DNA from: Streptomyces marinisediminis
GTDB taxonomy: Bacteria; Actinomycetota; Actinomycetes; Streptomycetales; Streptomycetaceae
Direction of reading: 5' to 3'
NCBI RefSeq assembly: GCF_026262575.1
Contig: NZ_JAPKFL010000012.1
Location: 106,826-170,825 of the forward strand
Length of the DNA: 64,000 bases
Under the pieces are notes generated by a model, which had not been told where the DNA came from, made no database searches, and saw only the letters and a program-made list of their open reading frames with translations. The stretch's first letter is position 1. The number at the start of each line of letters is the position of its first letter. Made by a program: the position numbers and the translations under genes. Below are positions 8,901 through 16,884 of the stretch, in pieces.

Positions 8901-9459
8901 GGCGCTCGGGCTCCACCAGGTGCTCGCTCAGTTCGGCGTCGAGCGCGAGCACGTCTTCCACCAGGGCGCTCAGGCTCTTGGTGAGGGCGTGGAACGGGCC
9001 GGGCGCGCCGCGCAGGACGGTGGCGGCGAGCTGGAAGCGGGTGGCGTCCGCGAGCAGGCGCGCGGACGGCTCGATGCCCAGCCGCAGGCCGTGCTCGGTC
9101 AGCAGCCGCCCGGCGAAGGCGTGGTAGGTGGAGATCTCCGGCTCGCCCGGGTCGTCGTCGCCGGTGGCGGAGTCGGTGTCCAGCACCCCGGCGCGCACCA
9201 GCGCGCGCCGCACGCGGTCCGCCAGCTCGCCGGCCGCCTTGTTGGTAAACGTCAGCCCCAGGACGCGGTCGGGCGCGACCTGGCCGGTGCCGACCAGCCA
9301 GACGACGCGCGCCGCCATCACCGTCGTCTTCCCCGAGCCCGCCCCGGCCACGACGACCTGCGGGGACGGGGGCGCGGTGGCGCAGGCGAGCTGCTCGCCG
9401 GTGAAGGGGATGCCGAGCAGCTCGCGGAGCTGCCCGGGGTCGCTGAGCCGTGCCGTCAC
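5953..9459 (-). CDS. adnB: AdnB subunit of the AdnAB helicase-nuclease
   Basis: The 1168-residue protein combines a UvrD-like motor (Walker A AGAGSGKT at 38-45, LDEYQDTS motif II, LTHxRS-type LTRPRS box) with a C-terminal RecB-type nuclease. The nuclease is marked by RIDAVY, EIVDWKTG and QLAVYRLAW near residues 1055-1090. AdnAB is the actinobacterial functional counterpart of RecBCD/AddAB and resects double-strand breaks for recombination. The GTG at 9459 gives the VTARLSDPGQLRELL start shared by homologues. No Shine-Dalgarno is visible, but TAGCGT lies 8 nt upstream, consistent with a leaderless transcript. The tail after the nuclease is Pro/Ala-rich and probably disordered. adnA is 126 bp upstream on the same strand. 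Confidence 0.9.
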   Translation of the reverse strand: MTARLSDPGQLRELLGIPFTGEQLACATAPPSPQVVVAGAGSGKTTVMAARVVWLVGTGQVAPDRVLGLTFTNKAAGELADRVRRALVRAGVLDTDSATGDDDPGEPEISTYHAFAGRLLTEHGLRLGIEPSARLLADATRFQLAATVLRGAPGPFHALTKSLSALVEDVLALDAELSEHLVEPERLRAHDTGLLARLEQVKLTNAALRAVPEAARGRLELLGLVESYRARKRERDLVDFGDQIALAARLARDVPEVGRLLREQYAVVLLDEYQDTSVAQRVLLAGLFGGGTGHPVTAVGDPCQAIYGWRGASVANLDDFPEHFPHPDGSPARRYALSENRRSGGRLLTLANTLAAPLRARHDGVEALRAAPGDEQAGRVRCALLDTHAAELDWLADRLAHLVATGTPPGEVAVLCRGAGDFAELHSALVARDLPVEVVGLSGLLHLPEIADLVATCEVLQDPTANAALVRLLTGPRWRIGHRDLALLGRRARLLAGPGPGQGNADDADARLAAAVEGTDPAEVVSLADALDTFLDSGGLDDGLPFSAEARVRFARLAAEIRELRRSLADPLMDVLHRVLAVTGLEVELAASPQALAARRRETLGHFLDLAAGFASLDGEATLLAFLGFLRTAVRYEKGLDSSLPGGENTVKVLTAHKSKGLEWDVVAVPGLVAGQFPSERGQDSWLTQPRVLPHPLRGDAATLPELAGWTARDRTAYDTAAKEHQATEELRLGYVTLTRPRSLLLASGHWWGPRQKKPRGPSPFLDAVRRHAEADPAHGEVEAWADPPAEGEENPALAAPETDLAWPLPLDGTALARRRAAARTVLAHLTAAADPAAPGETAPGGTGVPDEDSARGGVDVSDEAELSGGTEVLSQAEVPDEVDARDAAAVPAQAPAPEAEYVLTPEEQRLTASWDRDLTALAEELRRSRRTVREVALPATLTASQLLRLAADPERFARDLVRPMPRPPRPAAARRGTRFHAWVQSRYEELALPMLGPEELSGADGEPGGTTAEIADERDLAALKEAFEGTPYARRTPYRVEAPFQLRLAGRVVRGRIDAVYQDADGFEIVDWKTGRGPDADPLQLAVYRLAWAERHGLPPEAVRAVFVHVRTGRIVRPDPLPGRAELERLLLDDAPAAPAGPAPDGPAAPDGPAVPDAPARDDTPPR

Positions 9460-9585
9460 GGTGGAGAACGCTAACGCCCGCCGCCGACACCGGCCGGTCC
9501 CGGTCTCCCGGCGGCACCGGCCGGACGGGACCGGCGAGGGGGCCGCCACCCGGCCCCGACCTGGGCGCACCGCCCTCAGGCGGCC

Positions 9586-12500
9586 TCACTCCACCACGTG
9601 GCGGCCCTCGGGGTGCGCGGTGCAGGAGTGGCGGAAGGCACAGCCGGTGCACTGCCGGCCCGGGGAGGGGGTGAAGCGCTCGTCCAGCACCCGGCCGGCG
9701 GCGGTGGCCAGCAGCTCGCCGATCCAGGCGTCCTCCGCGCGCTCGGGCAGCGGCTCCTGCCGCTGGACGGCGGGCAGCGCGTCGCCCCCCTGCGCCCGGG
9801 GCGCGCCCAGCCGCAGGTGGACGAGTTCCGCGCCGCCCGGCTCCGCCGCGTCCCCCGCCTGCTCGCGGACGGCGAGCTGGTAGACGGCGAGCTGCGGGTG
9901 CCGCTCGACCTCGCGCGCGGTGGGCTTGGCGCGTCCGGTCTTGAAGTCGACGACGTAGAGGCGGCCCTCGGCGTCCCGCTCCAGCCGGTCCACGCTGCCG
10001 CGCACCCGGACGCGGACCTCCCCGGCGGTGAGGGTGACGTCGAAGCCGTGCTCGCTGGCGAGGGCCGCGCGCCCGCCCCGGTCGAGCACGTGCCAGCGCA
10101 GGAAGCGCTCCAGGGCCGCCCGGGCGTTCTCCTTCTCCTGGCGCGACTTCCACGGCGCCTCGAAGGCCAGCGCGTCCCACACCGAGTCCAGCCGTTCCAG
10201 CAGCACCGACAGGTCGGCCGGTGTGGTGCCGGAGGCGACCTCGTCGGCCAGCACGTGCAGCACGTTGCCGAAGCCCTGGGCGGCCGTGGCCGGGGCGTCC
10301 GCCTTCACCTCGCGGCCGAGGAACCACTGCAGCGAGCAGCCGTCGGCCAACTGGCCCAGCGCGCTGCCGGACAGGGCGACGGGCAGCTCCGGGTCGCGCA
10401 GCGGGACGGCCGAGCGGGTCGGCTCGGCCAGGCCCCACCAGCGCTGCGGGTGCGCGGCGGGCACCAGGGCGTGGCCGTCGTCGTCGCGCAGCGCAGCCAG
10501 GCGGGCCAGGCGGCGGGCGGCGGCGTCCCGCAGGGCGGGGCTCGCGGCCGGGTCCACGGTGGTGGCCCGCAGCTCGGCGACGAGGCCGGCCACCGACAGC
10601 GGACGCGGCGGACGCCCGCCCGCGTCGCGCGGGGTGACGCCCAGCTCGCCGAGGAACCGGGAGGGCTGGTCGCCCTCGTCCCCGGCGGCCTGGACGGCGG
10701 TGACCACCAGGCGCTCCCGGGCGCGGGTGGCGGCGACGTAGAACAGGCGCCGCTCCTCGGCCAGCAGCGCGCCGGCCGGGAGCGGCTCGGCCAGGCCGTC
10801 CCGGCCGATGCGGTCGGCCTCCAGCAGCGAGCCCCGGCGGCGCAGGTCAGGCCAGCGGCCCTCCTGCAACCCGGCGACGACGACGAGCCGCCACTCCAGG
10901 CCCTTGCTGCGGTGGGCGGTCATCAGGCGGACGGCGTCGGGCCGGGCGGCGCGCCCGGCCAGGGTGTCGGCCGCGATGTCGTGGGCCTCCAGCTCGGCGA
11001 GGAAGTTGAGCGCGCCCCGGCCGCCGATGCGCTCCTCGGCGCGGGCGGCGGCGTCGAACAGGGCGCACACCGCGTCCAGGTCCCGGTCGGCGTTGCGGCC
11101 CGCCGCTCCCCCGCGCAGCGCGGCCCGCTCCAGGCGCTGCGGCCACGGCGTGCCGTCCCACAGCTCCCACAGCGCCGCCTCGGCGGTGCCGCCCCCGGCC
11201 AGCAGCTCGCGCGCCTTGCGCAGCAGCAGGCCGAGCCGCTGCGCCCCGGCGGCGTAGGCGGGGTCGTGGGCGACCAGGCGCTGTGGCTCGGACAGCGCCT
11301 CGGCCAGCAGTTCGTCCGACGGCCGGGGCACGGCGTGCCCCGCGGCGCGCTCCTCCTCGCGCAGCGCGCGGCCGAGGCGGCGCAGGTCGGCGGCGTCCAT
11401 CCCGCCGAGCGGGGAGCCCAGCAGGGTGAGCGCGGTCTCCACGTCGAGCCGCCACGGCTCCTCGGCGGGCTCGGCTCCGGCGCCGTCCACCGCCGGGGCA
11501 CCGCCCGCCTCCCCCGCCGCGGCCCCCGCCTGCCCGGCCCCGGCGGGCGTGTGCGGGGCGGCGGCCTCCGCCGGGGCGGCGACCGCGCGCAGGGCCGTCA
11601 GCAGCGGGGCGACGGCGGGCTCGTGGCGCAGCGGCAGGTCGTCGCCGGAGACGTCGACGGGGACGCCGGCGGAGGTGAGCGCGCGCCGCAGTCCCGGCAG
11701 GGAGGCGCCGGCCCGCACCAGCACGGCCATCCGCGACCACGGGACGCCGTCCTCCAGGTGCGCGCGGCGCAGCAGGTCGGCGATGTTCGCGGTCTCGGCG
11801 CCGGGCGTCGCGTACGTGTACGCCTCCACCCGGCCGCCGGACCGGGCCGCGACGGGTTCGCGGTGCGCCCGCGCGGCCTGCGCGGGCAGCCGGGGCAGCG
11901 GCATCCGGCGGGCGAGGTGGCGGGTGGCGGCCAGCAGGTCGGCGCCCGAGCGGCGGTTGGTGCGCAGCACGGCGGTGCGGGCGCCGGGGAAGGCGGCGGG
12001 GAAGTCGAGGATGCCGCCCACGTCGGCGCCGCGGAAGGCGTAGATCGACTGGTCGGGGTCGCCGAAGGCGACGAGCGTGCGCGGGCTGCCGGGCGGCACC
12101 AGGGCGCGCAGCAGCCGCACCTGTGCGGGGTCGGTGTCCTGGTACTCGTCGACGAACACGGCGTCGTAGGCGTCGGCGAGGTGCCCGGCGGCGCCGTGCG
12201 GGCCGGTGTCCTCGGCGAGCAGGACGGCGCGGTGGACCAGCTCGGCGTAGTCCAGCACGCCCTGGAGGTCGAGCAGGTCCAGGTACTCGGCGAGGAAGCG
12301 GGCGGCGGCCGACCAGTCGGGGCGCCCGGCGCGCTCGGCGAAGTCCGCCAGTGCCCGGGGCCCGAGGCCCAGCTCGCGGCTGCGGGCGAGCACGGCGCGC
12401 ACCTCGTCGGCGAAGCCGCGCGTGGTCAGGCAGGCCCGCAGCTCCTGCGGCCAGCGCACCGCCCGGTCGCCGCCTTGGACGCAGCCGGCGAGCATCTCGC

Positions 12501-12906
12501 GGATGCGCAGGTCCTGCTCCGGCCCGGACAGCAGGCGCAACGGCTCGGCGAACAGCTCCGCGTCCTGGTGGGCCCGGACGAGGGCGTAGCAGTAGGAGTG
12601 GAACGTGGTGGCCTGCGGGGCGGCGCCGGGCAGCCGGGCGGCCATGCGGTCGCGCAGCTCGACGGCGGCCCGGCGGCTGAACGTCAGCACCAGGACGCGC
12701 TCGGGGTCGGCGCCCCGCCGCACCCGCTCGGCGACCGCCTCCACCAGTGTGGTCGTCTTCCCGGTGCCCGGCCCGGCGAGCACCAGCAGCGGGCCGGGGC
12801 CGTGGTCAACCACAGCCCGCTGGCCTGCGTCCAAGGCAGGGAGACCCGCCCGTTCCGGCGGGGTGCGCACCAGACGGTAGGTGTCGGACTTGTGGGAGGA
12901 ATGCAC
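9586..12906 (-). CDS. adnA: AdnA subunit of the AdnAB helicase-nuclease (Fe-S nuclease)
   Basis: This protein of about 1106 residues has an SF1A motor (Walker A AGPGTGKT near 44-51, VDEYQDTD motif II) and a C-terminal PD-(D/E)XK nuclease (GSVDRLER, VVDFKTG, QLAVYQ). A cysteine before the nuclease (CSLQWFL, near 845) and three at the extreme C-terminus (CTGCAFRHSC) form the AddB/AdnA-type iron-sulfur staple. It pairs with AdnB. The GTG at 12906 has AGGA upstream. An ATG at 13053 would add 49 unconserved residues and lacks a ribosome site, so the shorter form is preferred, though not certain. Confidence 0.88.
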   Translation of the reverse strand: MHSSHKSDTYRLVRTPPERAGLPALDAGQRAVVDHGPGPLLVLAGPGTGKTTTLVEAVAERVRRGADPERVLVLTFSRRAAVELRDRMAARLPGAAPQATTFHSYCYALVRAHQDAELFAEPLRLLSGPEQDLRIREMLAGCVQGGDRAVRWPQELRACLTTRGFADEVRAVLARSRELGLGPRALADFAERAGRPDWSAAARFLAEYLDLLDLQGVLDYAELVHRAVLLAEDTGPHGAAGHLADAYDAVFVDEYQDTDPAQVRLLRALVPPGSPRTLVAFGDPDQSIYAFRGADVGGILDFPAAFPGARTAVLRTNRRSGADLLAATRHLARRMPLPRLPAQAARAHREPVAARSGGRVEAYTYATPGAETANIADLLRRAHLEDGVPWSRMAVLVRAGASLPGLRRALTSAGVPVDVSGDDLPLRHEPAVAPLLTALRAVAAPAEAAAPHTPAGAGQAGAAAGEAGGAPAVDGAGAEPAEEPWRLDVETALTLLGSPLGGMDAADLRRLGRALREEERAAGHAVPRPSDELLAEALSEPQRLVAHDPAYAAGAQRLGLLLRKARELLAGGGTAEAALWELWDGTPWPQRLERAALRGGAAGRNADRDLDAVCALFDAAARAEERIGGRGALNFLAELEAHDIAADTLAGRAARPDAVRLMTAHRSKGLEWRLVVVAGLQEGRWPDLRRRGSLLEADRIGRDGLAEPLPAGALLAEERRLFYVAATRARERLVVTAVQAAGDEGDQPSRFLGELGVTPRDAGGRPPRPLSVAGLVAELRATTVDPAASPALRDAAARRLARLAALRDDDGHALVPAAHPQRWWGLAEPTRSAVPLRDPELPVALSGSALGQLADGCSLQWFLGREVKADAPATAAQGFGNVLHVLADEVASGTTPADLSVLLERLDSVWDALAFEAPWKSRQEKENARAALERFLRWHVLDRGGRAALASEHGFDVTLTAGEVRVRVRGSVDRLERDAEGRLYVVDFKTGRAKPTAREVERHPQLAVYQLAVREQAGDAAEPGGAELVHLRLGAPRAQGGDALPAVQRQEPLPERAEDAWIGELLATAAGRVLDERFTPSPGRQCTGCAFRHSCTAHPEGRHVVE

Positions 12907-13121
12907 GTGGATCGCTGGTCCTGGAGTCTGTGCTGGGTGGTGCAGACGGTACGGCACGGGGCCCGTGAGCCGCAGTCCGTCCCAGGGGTCTGCGGCACGG
13001 ACGGCGCGACCGTCCACGGTACGGACGGCACGGCGCGGTCCCGGGCGCGCCATGACGGAAGCTGGTAAGTGTGAACGGCCCAGACCTCACCCGCCGACGC
13101 GGCCCGCGCGACGCGGCGCGC

Positions 13122-13589
13122 TCAGGCGCCGCGCCCCGGCCCCGGGCGCGCCTCCGGCGCGTCGCCCGGCCCGTGCCAGCGCGCCCGGGGCAGGTCCAGG
13201 CGCGGCGGCACACCGCGGGTGCGCGACGTGCGCAGCGGGGTGCCCTCGGCGCGGTAGTGGCCCAGCGCGCGCCGCTCGTGCCCGGGCAGCAGCACGCCGT
13301 CGGCCCGCACCACGCGCCACCACGGCACCGCGGAGCCGTACAGCGCCATGACGCGGCCGACCTGGCGCGGGCCGCCAAGACCGCGCCCGCCCGGGGCCCC
13401 GGGTATCGGCGGGGCACCCTCCTCCTCGGCCCGCTCCTCGCGCAGCAGCCGGGCGACGTCGCCGTAGGTCATGACCCGGCCCGGCGGGATCAGCTCGGTG
13501 AGCTCCAGCACCCGCTCGGCGAACTCCGGCAGCCTGTCCCGGTCGCCCGCCGCGGCCGCCTCCTGCGCTGCGTCACCCATGGCCGCCAT
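13122..13589 (-). CDS. Alkyltransferase-like protein (ATL, MGMT fold without reactive Cys)
   Basis: The C-terminal MGMT-type DNA-binding domain is evident (IPPGRVMTYGDVARLL, then GRVMALYGS). The PCHRV active site of true O6-alkylguanine transferases is replaced by PWWRVV, so the acceptor cysteine is missing. ATL proteins bind alkylated guanine and hand lesions to nucleotide excision repair. Compared with typical ATLs of about 100 residues this one carries a Glu/Pro/Gly-rich insert (about residues 52-75) and a longer basic tail. It starts at ATG 13589 or 13580. A related gene neighbours adnA in mycobacteria. Confidence 0.88.
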   Translation of the reverse strand: MAAMGDAAQEAAAAGDRDRLPEFAERVLELTELIPPGRVMTYGDVARLLREERAEEEGAPPIPGAPGGRGLGGPRQVGRVMALYGSAVPWWRVVRADGVLLPGHERRALGHYRAEGTPLRTSRTRGVPPRLDLPRARWHGPGDAPEARPGPGRGA

Positions 13590-13652
13590 GGTGCCCTACG
13601 CCGCGGACACCCGGGCGCCGCACCCCGGGGCGCGGGTGGCGCGCACGGGGCG

Positions 13653-13679
13653 CGCGAACGTCGCGAACGTCGCGAACGT
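13653..13679. repeat. Three tandem copies of a 9-bp unit
   Basis: CGCGAACGT is repeated exactly three times in the gap between the ATL gene and the large divergent membrane-protein gene. It lies in the upstream region of both genes, so it could be part of a control region, but no promoter hexamers are clear next to it. Confidence 0.8.
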
Positions 13680-13757
13680 CACAGCTCAGCCCCCGCCCGG
13701 CCCCTGATGCGCCGCTCGGCGGCGTCCGCATGCCACCATCGTCCCGGGCGGTGACGC

Positions 13758-16700
13758 GTGATACGGGACCGAGAAGAGCAAGCCGAGCAGCAGCCGAGCG
13801 GGACGACTCCACGACAGGAGGGCCGCCCGGTCGGTGCCGCGCACCCGGACACCGCACCGGCCGAGGAGCCCGGCGGCCCCGCCGCCGCCGAGGGCCCCGC
13901 CGCGGAGGGCCCCGCCGCCGGGGGCACCGACCCCGGCGCGCGCCCCGACCCCGCCGCGCGCGCCGACGGCACCGCTGCGCGCGCCGGGGCGCACGGCGGT
14001 CGCCCCGGCGCGCGCTCGCGCCGCCAGCGGCTGCGCCGGGCCGTGCGGGGCGGCCCGGCCGCGCTCGTCGGCCTCCGGCCCGCCGGGGGCACGGGGGCCG
14101 CCGGGAGCGCGGAGGAGGCCACCGAGCAGCTCGACGGTGACGAGCCGCTCCTGTCGGCGCGCGTCCACCGGCCCTCCGACCTGCTGCGCATGCTCCTGGG
14201 CGCGGTCGGCATCGCCGTCGTCCTGGCCATCGCCTACTTCGCGCACGCCACCACCGCCGGGCTCGAACAGGACATCGACAAGGGCGCCGACCAGGCTCCC
14301 CCGCTGGTCATCAGCGTCGCCGGAGTCGTCTCCAGCATCGCGGTGCTCATCGTCCCGGTGGCCTTCGCCATCGAGCGGCTGATCAAGCGCGACGGCCTGC
14401 GCATCGCCGACGGCGTGCTGGCGGCCGTCCTGGCGCACGGGGTCTCGCTCACCGCCGCGCTGTGGATCGCCGAGGCCGCCCCCGCGCCGATCCAGGACGC
14501 GTTCACCAAGGTGGCGCCCGGCGGCGGGCTGACCGACCCGGTGCACAACTACCTCGGTCCCGTCATCGCCTACATGACGGCGGTCGGCATGGCCCGCAGG
14601 CCGCGCTGGCGCGTACTGCTGTGGGTGGTGCTGCTGACCGACGCGCTCGCGGTGCTGATCAGCGGCTACACCACCTCGCTGGCCATCGTCCTGACCACGC
14701 TCATCGGCTGGAGCGTGGCCTACGGCACGGTGTACGCGGTCGGCTCCCCCAACGTCCGGCCGACCGGGCAGAACCTCCTGGCGGGGCTGCGCCGGGTCGG
14801 GTTCGCACCGGTGTCCGCCGTCCGCGCCGAGGACGGGGCCGCCGAGAGCGACCGGGGGCGGTGCTACCTGGTGACGCTGGAGGACGGGCCGCCGCTGGAC
14901 GTGACCATCGTCGACCGCGAGCAGCAGGCGCACGGCTACTTCTACCGCGCCTGGCGGCGGCTGGCCCTGCGCGGCATCACGCAGCGGCGCAACCTCCAGT
15001 CGCTGCGGCAGGCGCTGGAGCAGGAGGCGCTGCTCGCCTACGCCGCCATCTCCGCGGGGGCCAACGCCCCCAAGCTCATCGCCACCTCCGAACTGGGCCC
15101 GGACGCGGTCATACTCGTCTACGAGCACATCGGTGGCCGCCCGCTGGACGCGCTGCCGGACGCGGAGGTCACCGACGCGCTGATGCGGGCGTCCTGGCAG
15201 CAGGTGCGCGCGCTGCAGTCGCGGCGCATCGCCCACCGCAGGCTCAGCGGCGCGGCCCTCCTGGTGGACGACTCGGACACCGTCTTCCTCACCGACCTGC
15301 GCGGTGGCGAGATCGCCTCGGGCGACATCAGCCTGCGCATGGACGTCGCCCAGTTGCTGACGACGTTCGGGCTCCGCGTCGGCGCCGAGCGCGCGGTGCG
15401 GGCCGCCGTCGACGTGCTGGGCCCGGACGCCGTGGCCGACAGCCTGCCGCTCCTCCAGCCGCTCGCGCTCAGCCGCAGCACCCGGCACACCCTGAGACGG
15501 CTGGCCAAGGAGCGGGCCGAGCGGGAGCGCGAACTGGTGCTGGAGGCCGCCCGGGCACACCGCGAGGCGCGCGACCAGGCCGACCCGGCGGCCACTCCGG
15601 CCACTCCGGCCGCTCCGACCGCTCCGACCGCTCCGACCGCTCCGACCGCTCCGGCCACGTCAGCCGCCCCGGCGGCGTCCGGCCGCCCCGGCGTCTCCGG
15701 CGGCGCGGAGGGCAAGGCCGAGCGGCGGCGGCTCGACCGCGCCGAGCACGAGGCCGTCGAACAGGCGCTGGAGGAGAACCGCGAGGAGGACCTGCTCGCG
15801 CAGATCCGCCAGGAGGTGCTGCGCATCCGCCCGCAGGCGCCGGTGACGCCCGTGCGGCTGGAACGCGTCCGGCCGCGCACGCTGGTCAGCTTCATCGCGG
15901 GCGCCTTCGCCGCGTACTTCCTGATCTCGCAGATCACCCACGTCAACCTCGTCGAGGTCTTCACCGACGCGCAGTGGGGCTGGGTGGCGCTCGCGGTGGG
16001 CGCCTCGGTGCTGAGCTACGTCGCCGCGGCCCTGGCGCTGCTGGGGTTCGTGCCCGAGCGGGTGCCGTTCTGGCGCACCGTGCAGGCGCAGGTGGCGGGC
16101 TCGTTCGTGAAGCTGGTGGCGCCCGCGGCGGTCGGCGGCGTCGCGCTGAACACGCGCTTCCTCCAGCGCGCCGGGGTGCGGCCGGGGCACGCGGTGGCCA
16201 GTGTGGGCGCCTCGCAGCTCTTCATGCTGGGCGTGCACGTCCTGCTGCTGCTGTCCTTCGGCTACGTCACCGGCAAGGAGCAGGCGCCGTCCATCCCGCC
16301 GTCCCGCACGGTGATCGCCGGGCTGCTGGCGGCCGCGGTGCTGGTGCTCATCGTCTCCGCCATCCCACCGCTGCGCCGCTTCGTCTCCACCCGGGTGCGG
16401 GCACTGTTCGCCGGCGTGGTGCCGCGCATGCTGGACGTGGTGCAGCGGCCGACCAAGCTGGCCAGCGGCATCGGCGGCATGCTCCTCATCACGCTGGCGT
16501 TCGTCGTGTGCCTGGACGCCTCGATCCGCGCGTTCGGCGGCGAGATCAGCTTCGCCATGGTGGCCGTCGTCTTCATGGCGGGCAACGCGCTGGGCTCGGC
16601 GGCGCCGACGCCGGGCGGCATCGGAGCCGTGGAGAGCGCGCTGATCATCGGCCTCACCACGATCGGCGGCCTCGGCGGCGACGTCGCCGCCTCGGCGGTG

Positions 16701-16787
16701 CTCCTCTTCCGCGCGCTGACCTTCTGGCTGCCGGTGCTGCCCGGCTGGCTGGCGTTCTCCCGGCTCACGCAGCGCAAGGCGCTCTGA
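13758..16787 (+). CDS. Large membrane protein: membrane domain + kinase-like domain + LPG-synthase-type membrane domain
   Basis: The 1009-residue protein has a disordered Pro/Ala/Gly-rich N-terminus of about 130 residues. A multi-helix membrane section follows (about 140-330), then a soluble domain recalling lipopolysaccharide or aminoglycoside kinases (LVYEHIGGRPL, IAHRRLSGAALLVDD, VFLTDLRGGEI). Next are a linker with Ala-Pro-Thr repeats and a C-terminal flippase-like membrane domain of the lysylphosphatidylglycerol synthase TM family (MAGNALGSAAPTPGGIGAVESAL). The kinase-like segment keeps an H.R..G..L..D...LTDL pattern, so it may be active or a pseudokinase. A role in lipid or cell-wall precursor handling is inference. 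The GTG at 13758 lacks a ribosome site, so the exact start is uncertain. Confidence 0.85.
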   Translation: MIRDREEQAEQQPSGTTPRQEGRPVGAAHPDTAPAEEPGGPAAAEGPAAEGPAAGGTDPGARPDPAARADGTAARAGAHGGRPGARSRRQRLRRAVRGGPAALVGLRPAGGTGAAGSAEEATEQLDGDEPLLSARVHRPSDLLRMLLGAVGIAVVLAIAYFAHATTAGLEQDIDKGADQAPPLVISVAGVVSSIAVLIVPVAFAIERLIKRDGLRIADGVLAAVLAHGVSLTAALWIAEAAPAPIQDAFTKVAPGGGLTDPVHNYLGPVIAYMTAVGMARRPRWRVLLWVVLLTDALAVLISGYTTSLAIVLTTLIGWSVAYGTVYAVGSPNVRPTGQNLLAGLRRVGFAPVSAVRAEDGAAESDRGRCYLVTLEDGPPLDVTIVDREQQAHGYFYRAWRRLALRGITQRRNLQSLRQALEQEALLAYAAISAGANAPKLIATSELGPDAVILVYEHIGGRPLDALPDAEVTDALMRASWQQVRALQSRRIAHRRLSGAALLVDDSDTVFLTDLRGGEIASGDISLRMDVAQLLTTFGLRVGAERAVRAAVDVLGPDAVADSLPLLQPLALSRSTRHTLRRLAKERAERERELVLEAARAHREARDQADPAATPATPAAPTAPTAPTAPTAPATSAAPAASGRPGVSGGAEGKAERRRLDRAEHEAVEQALEENREEDLLAQIRQEVLRIRPQAPVTPVRLERVRPRTLVSFIAGAFAAYFLISQITHVNLVEVFTDAQWGWVALAVGASVLSYVAAALALLGFVPERVPFWRTVQAQVAGSFVKLVAPAAVGGVALNTRFLQRAGVRPGHAVASVGASQLFMLGVHVLLLLSFGYVTGKEQAPSIPPSRTVIAGLLAAAVLVLIVSAIPPLRRFVSTRVRALFAGVVPRMLDVVQRPTKLASGIGGMLLITLAFVVCLDASIRAFGGEISFAMVAVVFMAGNALGSAAPTPGGIGAVESALIIGLTTIGGLGGDVAASAVLLFRALTFWLPVLPGWLAFSRLTQRKAL
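15592..15656 (+). repeat. Tandem 9-bp repeats inside the membrane-protein gene
   Basis: About seven units of nine bases (CACTCCGGC or GCTCCGACC types) encode an Ala-Pro-Thr linker between the kinase-like and flippase-like domains. Four consecutive GCTCCGACC units are identical (15612-15647). Such a tract can change length by slippage without shifting the frame. Confidence 0.85.
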
Positions 16788-16884
16788 GCAGGCCCCTGCG
16801 GCGCTCACCCGGACGGACCGGCGCAGCGGGCGGCGGCCGGGCGGGCTGCCGACGATGGCAGTCGTCCCACCGCAGGGAGGCACC

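Noticed and set aside
4399..9474. A 1691-codon plus-strand frame opposite the dipeptidase and adnB
   Set aside because: It is an antisense frame kept open by the codon bias of the minus-strand genes; it has no ribosome site and no recognisable domain.
12907..13053. N-terminal extension of AdnA to ATG 13053
   Set aside because: There is no ribosome site, and the added residues look like non-coding translation unlike any AdnA start; GTG 12906 is preferred, though this is not proven.
13653..13679. CRISPR-like array
   Set aside because: Units are only 9 bp and head to tail without spacers.
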